In this document: piece after piece, positions 58,601-64,000 of the stretch
Position numbering within the stretch: the stretch's first letter is position 1
How the letters are laid out: each line of letters starts with the position of its first letter
Assembly: GCA_011503125.2 (NCBI GenBank)
Contig: WWBZ02000022.1
Location: forward strand, 2,852,001 to 2,916,000
Direction of reading: 5' to 3'
Length of the DNA: 64,000 bases
Source of the DNA: Botryosphaeria dothidea
Taxonomy: Eukaryota > Ascomycota > Dothideomycetes > Botryosphaeriales > Botryosphaeriaceae
The notes under the pieces: model-generated
The model's input: only the letters and a program-made list of their open reading frames with translations
Told to the model about the DNA's origin: nothing
Database searches by the model: none
Program-made: the position numbers and the translations under genes

Positions 58601-59505
58601 CTTCCTGGTATGTTTCGTCCCACTCAAAAAGTTTAAACGTGCCAAACTAATCGTCACTGCAGCGACAAGTTAACTGGCTCCTCTGGAGCACAAAGACTGA
58701 GACTGCCATCATCGTGGTGCCGGAGGAAGCGGAGCTCATCATCCCTCTCGCCCGCGAGATCAGCAAGCCCGTGACACATCTCCTCACCTACGCTGCGCCA
58801 GTCACGCGGAAGATGCTCCACCTCGGCGACCTCACATACCTCGCCATTCCAGACTTGCCTCCGGACTGGAGGGCGCCCGACTGGCTGAAGACCGAACTTG
58901 GCCTCTTCGCCGGCCGCCTCTACTTCGAGTTCGACGAATACCCCGGCATGGCCAAGTACCTCGGCCTGCGCGAGGACGGCTCGGACAGCGCCGAGAACCC
59001 GGACGATGTGATGGACGACGAGGCTGACGAGGATGTCGATGACGAGGGCCTCGAAGATGGCGAGGTGCTGGAAGATGACCAGCTCCGGGCCAAAGGGGAA
59101 GACACGGCGCCCTCGGGCTTTACCGCAAGGCCTCTCACGTTTCTCCAGGAGTGGCTGGCCATCCGTCGCAAGGGTCAGGACTTCACCCATACGCCCATGG
59201 GCTACGTTTGCCACGAGAGGCCGCTGCACAAGGATCACCCGTTCTTTGCCAAGGTGGTTGAGGAACGTCTGACGCCGGCGCCGGCGGTGTCTGGGCACAA
59301 GAGCAATGGAGTTGGCGTGTCGCGTATGAATAATGTGGATGACGACGATGATGATGACTTTGATGATGACGAGTCTGACGGGGTCGGTGGTGCCGATTTC
59401 TGGGACGCGGAGGAGGAGCATGACGTGGATGCGCTTGAAGGACATAAGGTGTGGCAGGATGCGGAGGAGGGTTGTTCGTCGGGTGGGAGTGAAGATGACG
59501 AGTAG
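49638..59505 (+). CDS. Giant DUF6606-DUF3638-DUF3645 protein (3230 aa)
   Basis: Four exons: 49638-49987, 50052-57793, 57850-58607, 58663-59505. Introns are 64 nt (GTATGC to ATAG), 56 nt (GTATGC, TTGCTAAC branch, ATAG) and 55 nt (GTATGT to GCAG), phases 2, 1 and 0, giving 3230 residues. The N-terminus (FNHLVLPARVP, residues 15-25) matches the DUF6606 start. The DUF3638 region carries an ATP-binding-like NMGQGKTS near 2079-2086. DUF3645 carries YLDEAHTRGTDLRLGP near 2662-2677, then MRLRQLATTQSVVFF after the second intron. The C-terminus is Asp/Glu-rich. Fungal members are often labelled ubiquitinyl hydrolase-like, but I see no Cys-His protease motif; motif I- and DEAH-like sequences suggest an ATP-dependent enzyme. 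No frameshift occurs in nearly 9.7 kb of coding sequence. Confidence 0.92.
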
Positions 59506-62163
59506 ATTCGGTGGAGGATGCTTGCTCACATGCTCGCTTGCTGTCTCAGCCGGAAGAGAGTATCGTGTAGCGAAATTCTCTTAGTCTTCGAATATAGTTG
59601 AGAGGACGGTGAGGAGATATTCTGGAAGCCGGGAAAAGATCAGCAAACGGGCAGATGGACTTCCGGATACAGATAGGTAGATGACCCTTAAGGAATTCAG
59701 ATACAGAGGCACGGGTATTCACCCTCTCTTTACTACCCTTTGCGCATCCCCATTACGTGCAATACCACAGCAATGCCATTATTGATCAAGCGAGGATGAA
59801 GCAGTCATGAAAGCCTGAATGCCATCAACCTGTCTGATCATATGCTCGGATGACTGTTTCAACTCCCCGCGCGCCCTTGTTGCCGCCCGCTTAGGCCCAA
59901 TTTTCTTTCTTCGTGCACAGTGCAAGGGCTGACGTTTGCCTCTATAACCGGTGTTACGAATCCTCGGGCAGATTCTCGAAATGCTGAGAGGGAAAGGATG
60001 TCCAAGCGAGCAAATGCTATGATACAAATAAAAGTGAAAACTGAAAAGGGCAGGTGTATCGTGGTAAACACAAGAGACATGGGCAACCGGCGCTGAATGT
60101 CTGCCATACAGGCTTTCGGCTGAGAAGAGTGATGACGATGGATCATTAGCCTGGTTTGGTGTGAAAAGTCTATTTTTGTGATCTTGCAGGATCGTGCTCT
60201 TGACTTTCCGTCATCTACAAGGGTGCTGCAGCCGGCAGTCAAAGACAGTAGGTTTCATGTCATATTCTTACAAGCATAGCCTCAAGGGGAACCGAACCCC
60301 TCATCTGAATACGAGTATGGTATGTCATCCTGGCAAAGATGGAAGGGTGCTCCGGACCTAAATATTAATGAGGCTATCTTACCAGTATATTAATACACAA
60401 AGAGACCGTCAGTACCTAAAAAACGGCCATCAATTTAGAGCCTGTATTCTTGATGAATACTAAAACTCCTTTACATGTGTGGTGTTACTGTGTAATTCGG
60501 CATTGCTCTCATTTTGCGTATCAGAGGTACGAAGCACGTCTGATGTACATGCAGCAATAAACGTGAATAATATCATCGGACGCAGAAGTCAATTCGTCTT
60601 CATGATATCTTACCTTTGTACTGCTCGCAAATTGCTTTTTTTTACCAGCGATGACCATGCTGTTGCAGAACTACTATACCCAAACTTGTGCAGCCGGTTG
60701 TGAAAAGCCGCATCCCTGCATCGTCTCGGTAATTCCGAAACGGGACGGAAGGCACACATCTGTCATTAAGGTTAAGTCCTACAGCGGAAGTTCCTCAAGG
60801 CAAAGATCGAGACTGCAATAGGGTCGGCATTACCGACAGTAACATAGACCAGCCCGCAGTTGTTGCTTCTGAGCACAGTTCGCCAAGTCAGGGAAGCGGT
60901 CGTGGAATGGGCAGCCGGAGATATTCCGACATGTAATAGAAAGAAGAATAGACAGAAAATTGGCACAGGGTCATTAATTTTGGAGGGTCGAATATCAAAG
61001 TATTGCAACGACATGCACAAACACGCAGCCACACGCAGCCAGAGTGTCAACGAGATTCTGAGCACAAGGACATGAGGAGTGAGTCCACTAGGGCGTAAAG
61101 GGACGCTTTAACTCACCAAGAGCGATATGAAATAGCCGAGCTGCTGCCATACTTTTTAAACCCCGACATCGCACCCGGAAGGGAAAGAGCGGTCAGGCCT
61201 GCGCCGCTTGGGGGCGGCGTGAGTGATAAATCAGTCTCGCGTCCTGAGGCGTTCAACCACAGAATCCTCTCGCCGCAGTGAGCGTGCTCCCAGCCGCAAC
61301 GCGCGCGGCCCGGTCTGTGCGACCCGTCAGCTGCTGTGCAGAGCACGCAATGGCCGTCCGAACGGCCGATGGTTCAGCGTGCCCTGCTCCCGCAGTATCC
61401 GCGCGGCACAATTGTCGTCGATCCCCAGCCTCGACCGGTCACAGGGCCGAGGGAACGGGGCAAGAGCGTGCCCGGCGGGCCGATCCGGAAAGAGGCCATG
61501 GTCCGAAATGTTTTGCAAAAGCCCAAGCGACCCTTAAAGAGAGCGTTGGGGAAGGCGGTCGAAAGTATAAGCACGGCGGGAAGTATCAGGCTTGCATCAT
61601 GACGTGAGCTGGTGCTGTCAGGGCGCATGCAGCAGCCTGCACGAGCATGCTCTGAAACGCCTGCGCCTGCGATCTGCGATCTCGACTCTGGCCAGAATTT
61701 CTTCCGATTTGGCAGACAGGGCGGAGTTCTCCTGTCGAATGCCTGCAACACGCGGCATGAACTGCCACCCCCCCGCCAGCGCAGCACGGTCTGAATCCTT
61801 GGGAGCATTGGCGACTTTCCCTGGCAAAGATACGCGAGCAGAATATTGGTGTGGTCGCCTGGTCCGTGGACACCTCCGGCTGCGTTTTTTGCGGGCGTCA
61901 TTGGCCCGCGGTGCGGCTTGGGGGCAAGGCTGTCAAATTGAATCATCCTTGCTGATACGCACAGATTGCGTTTGCGCATGGGAGGGGATGCGTATTTTGG
62001 CTTTTTTGGGCATGGTGCACGGGGAAGCGGGTTCCCTGGGTCTGATGGGGGCCAACGCGAGTCATTAGAAGTCGGCCTCTTTCTTCATTTCTCATTACTT
62101 TTCGTGTCTGTACATAGAACGCTGATGGGGGTATTGTGTAGTAAAGACAGTACATGAACTAAG
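59506..62163. other. Intergenic, 2.6 kb
   Basis: 59.5-61.1 kb is moderately AT-rich with no supported gene. A tRNA-like T arm at about 60285-60301 (minus) with a matching 7-bp acceptor at 60369-60375 lacks the other arms. 61.1-62.1 kb is GC-rich with open frames of up to 200 codons in several frames, none protein-like. Confidence 0.45.
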
Positions 62164-63348
62164 TCACGCCCTCGATAGTGTGTGGGTCGCCTCGGGCAGC
62201 CGGACCAGCTCCACATCTGATGTTTCCGAGGACACAGACCTGGACTTCTTCGTATGCAGTGCGGGTCCAATTTCGTCTTGGTCTCGCGAAGAATGCCTCC
62301 GTCCCGCGATTTCATTCTCCTGATCTCCCGCGCGGATGAATTCGTCCGACTCGAACACGTCGTGCGATGACTGCTTCTTCGACCGCGGCGGCGCGCACTC
62401 CTCGATCTGGGAGAACACGCCGTCATCCTTGGAGCCCTTGCTTCTTTTGCTGTTGAAGGTGAAGTTGTCCAGTCGGCGCGAGTGTGGTGTCGAAGTCGAA
62501 TAGCCCCGGCCACCGAAAGAGAGGTCCTTGTTCTTGATGACGTTGATCAAGTTGTTCAAAACGGAAAACTCGAGCTTGAGCTTGATGCTGTAAACCGCCG
62601 TCTTGTAACACGTCTGGATTTCGTAATGATTCGAGTATTGGACGCCCAGGAGCGTTATGTCGAATGCCAGCACAATCGCGTTGACTGCAACAAGGTGCCA
62701 TAGGATCTTTCGTAACGCTTGATTGGACGTTGGCGATGGGCTGAGCAACCTCGCTGTCTCGAAGATGTAGAGAACAGATATTGCAATCTCCTGGGCAGCG
62801 AAGACTGCGATTTGGATCTTGTCCCAGACGGTGAAGGCTCCTAGAAAGGGTTCTGGATTCGGCGAGTTGGAACCAAAGGCCAGGACGATTAGTGGAATGG
62901 AGAATACGACGCCGTCGAAGATGATCATCCAGAGTATCCATCGGAGCTTCCGTTGGTCTCGAACGACGAGGTGCAATCGCGAGTAAAGTACAACGGACTG
63001 TCCAGTGACCATGGCCGGGAATCCGAGGGCAACCATGCCGGTTGGTATCCACCACAGCGATGCTGCCATGACCCCAAAAAATTTCAAAACGAAGCCCAGG
63101 GCGTGGGGAACGATGCCGACTGTCGCGACGATGAAGCTCCAGAAATACAGGCCGCTGCGCTTTTTGAACGTGGCGAAGATGATGACGAACAGCTGAGGGT
63201 GATTCAGTCAGCAAACCGGATCTCCGTATCCAAAATACAGAGCAACTACCTCAATGACATTATAAAGAGAAATGGCCAGGAAGCCTGCCATGGTCATGAG
63301 GATAGGCACGCCGACGGTGGCAGCGCCAGTGACACCGTCGCTCGCCAT
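62164..63348 (-). CDS. Multi-pass integral membrane protein (DUF7703-like)
   Basis: Two exons, 63348-63250 and 63192-62164, separated by a 57-nt intron (GTAGTT, TGCTGAC branch, CTCAG, phase 0), giving 375 residues. About six to seven hydrophobic segments span residues 10-250, for example AGFLAISLYN, YFWSFIVATVGIV, GMVALGFPAMVTG, WMIIFDGVVFSIPLIVLAF and HLVAVNAIVLAFDITLLGV. The C-terminal 120 residues are hydrophilic, Ser/Arg-rich and probably cytosolic. Topology and the FDxTLLGVQY region resemble a large fungal-specific family of seven-helix membrane proteins of unknown function. The ATG at 63348 directly precedes the first membrane segment. Receptor-like roles have been proposed for such fungal proteins, but nothing here proves one. 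Confidence 0.82.
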
Positions 63349-64000
63349 AATGCAAGAGAGGATGTCGAGTCGTGCGGCAGGATAAGGCTGTGGAAGAAAG
63401 ACGACGCCGTTGACCGTTGAGCCGGGCGGCGAGGGCTAATGAGTCAGGCAGGCTCGTCGTCCAAGAGACCAAGACCAGAGCAGGGGTGTTCAAAATTTCA
63501 GGAGACGAACTGGTCGAAGGAATGGGTGATCTGTAGACGGAAGCGTTCCGAGCCCCAGAATGGACTGTGTGCTTGCCGGGGATCATCGTCATGGCAGGCA
63601 GACCCTAGTCCAGCATTTATATTTGTCTGCGCTGCTCAGCTCCCGACCTCTGACAGCAGAGGATCTGGTCCTCTCGCTTCCTGCCTCCCTTCGTTCCTTG
63701 TTTGACTTTGCCCGTTCCCCGCAGGCCGAGGATGGCTAAGCGAGTGGCCCGTTCGTCTCAGGCACACGGTGCCGCCGATCAATCCATCGTGATGTGCATG
63801 TTTCCTCGTGAGTGACGGGATGATCGTAGGATTGGAGGTTTGCTGCAGCCAAAGGTTATCCCTACTTTATCTCAGGTTACGTCGCCCGTCTTGCATAGCG
63901 GACTGCTTGACCACTAAAGGCAGCCGAGGAAATAGGCGGCCCCTCAATTTCCTGCCCCGGCCGCAGTCTGAGCTAAAAGATGGCGCAGAGGCTTGACGTG
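63349..64000. other. Upstream region of the membrane-protein gene, to window end
   Basis: Promoter side of the minus-strand membrane protein gene. Short frames only (88 codons at most). Nothing else recognised. Confidence 0.45.

Noticed and set aside
60277..60375. tRNA-like element on the minus strand: T arm AGGGG-TTCGGTT-CCCCT and a 7-bp acceptor match AGCCTCA/TGAGGCT.
   Set aside because: T-loop position 58 is G instead of A, and no D arm or anticodon arm can be folded in the 99 nt. At best a degraded tRNA; the acceptor match may be chance.

Overview
The window looks like nuclear DNA of a filamentous ascomycete (Pezizomycotina). The evidence is short GT-AG introns of about 47-109 nt, most with CTRAY-type branch sites, a Zn2Cys6 transcription factor, an NRPS-like adenylation enzyme, small secreted cysteine-rich proteins, and the fungal DUF6606/DUF3638/DUF3645 giant protein. 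Genus cannot be read from the sequence. No rRNA, CRISPR array or intact transposon was found. Exon-intron structures were worked out by hand from frame continuity and splice signals.

Layout. 1-4.9 kb: an NRPS-like adenylating enzyme running off the left edge (minus) and a divergent Zn2Cys6 regulator (plus). 4.9-19.4 kb: a very gene-poor stretch with one convincing gene, a small Ser/Pro-rich protein at 13 kb; much of 13.7-16.7 kb is so GC-rich that long ORFs open in several frames at once. 19.4-25.8 kb: an HSL-type alpha/beta hydrolase, tRNA-Arg(ACG), an unusual tRNA-Phe(GAA), and a dynamin-family GTPase. 28-37 kb: an unstable-looking island with two or three broken genes, degenerate repeats, an intact NmrA-like reductase, a heavily broken secreted repeat protein, and a small intact secreted Cys-rich protein split over three exons. 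37.8-47.7 kb: an isocitrate-lyase/PEP-mutase superfamily enzyme, an F-box-like protein, an SDR fused to a zinc-ribbon-like N-terminus, and an acidic coiled-coil protein. 49.6-59.5 kb: the 3230-residue DUF6606/DUF3638/DUF3645 protein. 62.2-63.3 kb: a multi-pass membrane protein.

The most unusual object is the tRNA-Phe gene at 22130-22294. Removing a normal 37/38 intron and a second 58-nt insert leaves a perfect 73-nt cloverleaf. The second insert lies in the anticodon stem and carries GTCAGT, GCTAAC and CAG, the marks of an mRNA-type intron. Second in interest is the secreted-protein relic at 32.65-36.13 kb, where about ten frame breaks interrupt a protein with a signal peptide, a PAN-like segment and about six Cys-rich C-terminal repeats.

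The genes do not form an obvious single pathway. The left-edge adenylating enzyme plus regulator could be the end of a secondary-metabolite cluster lying outside the window.
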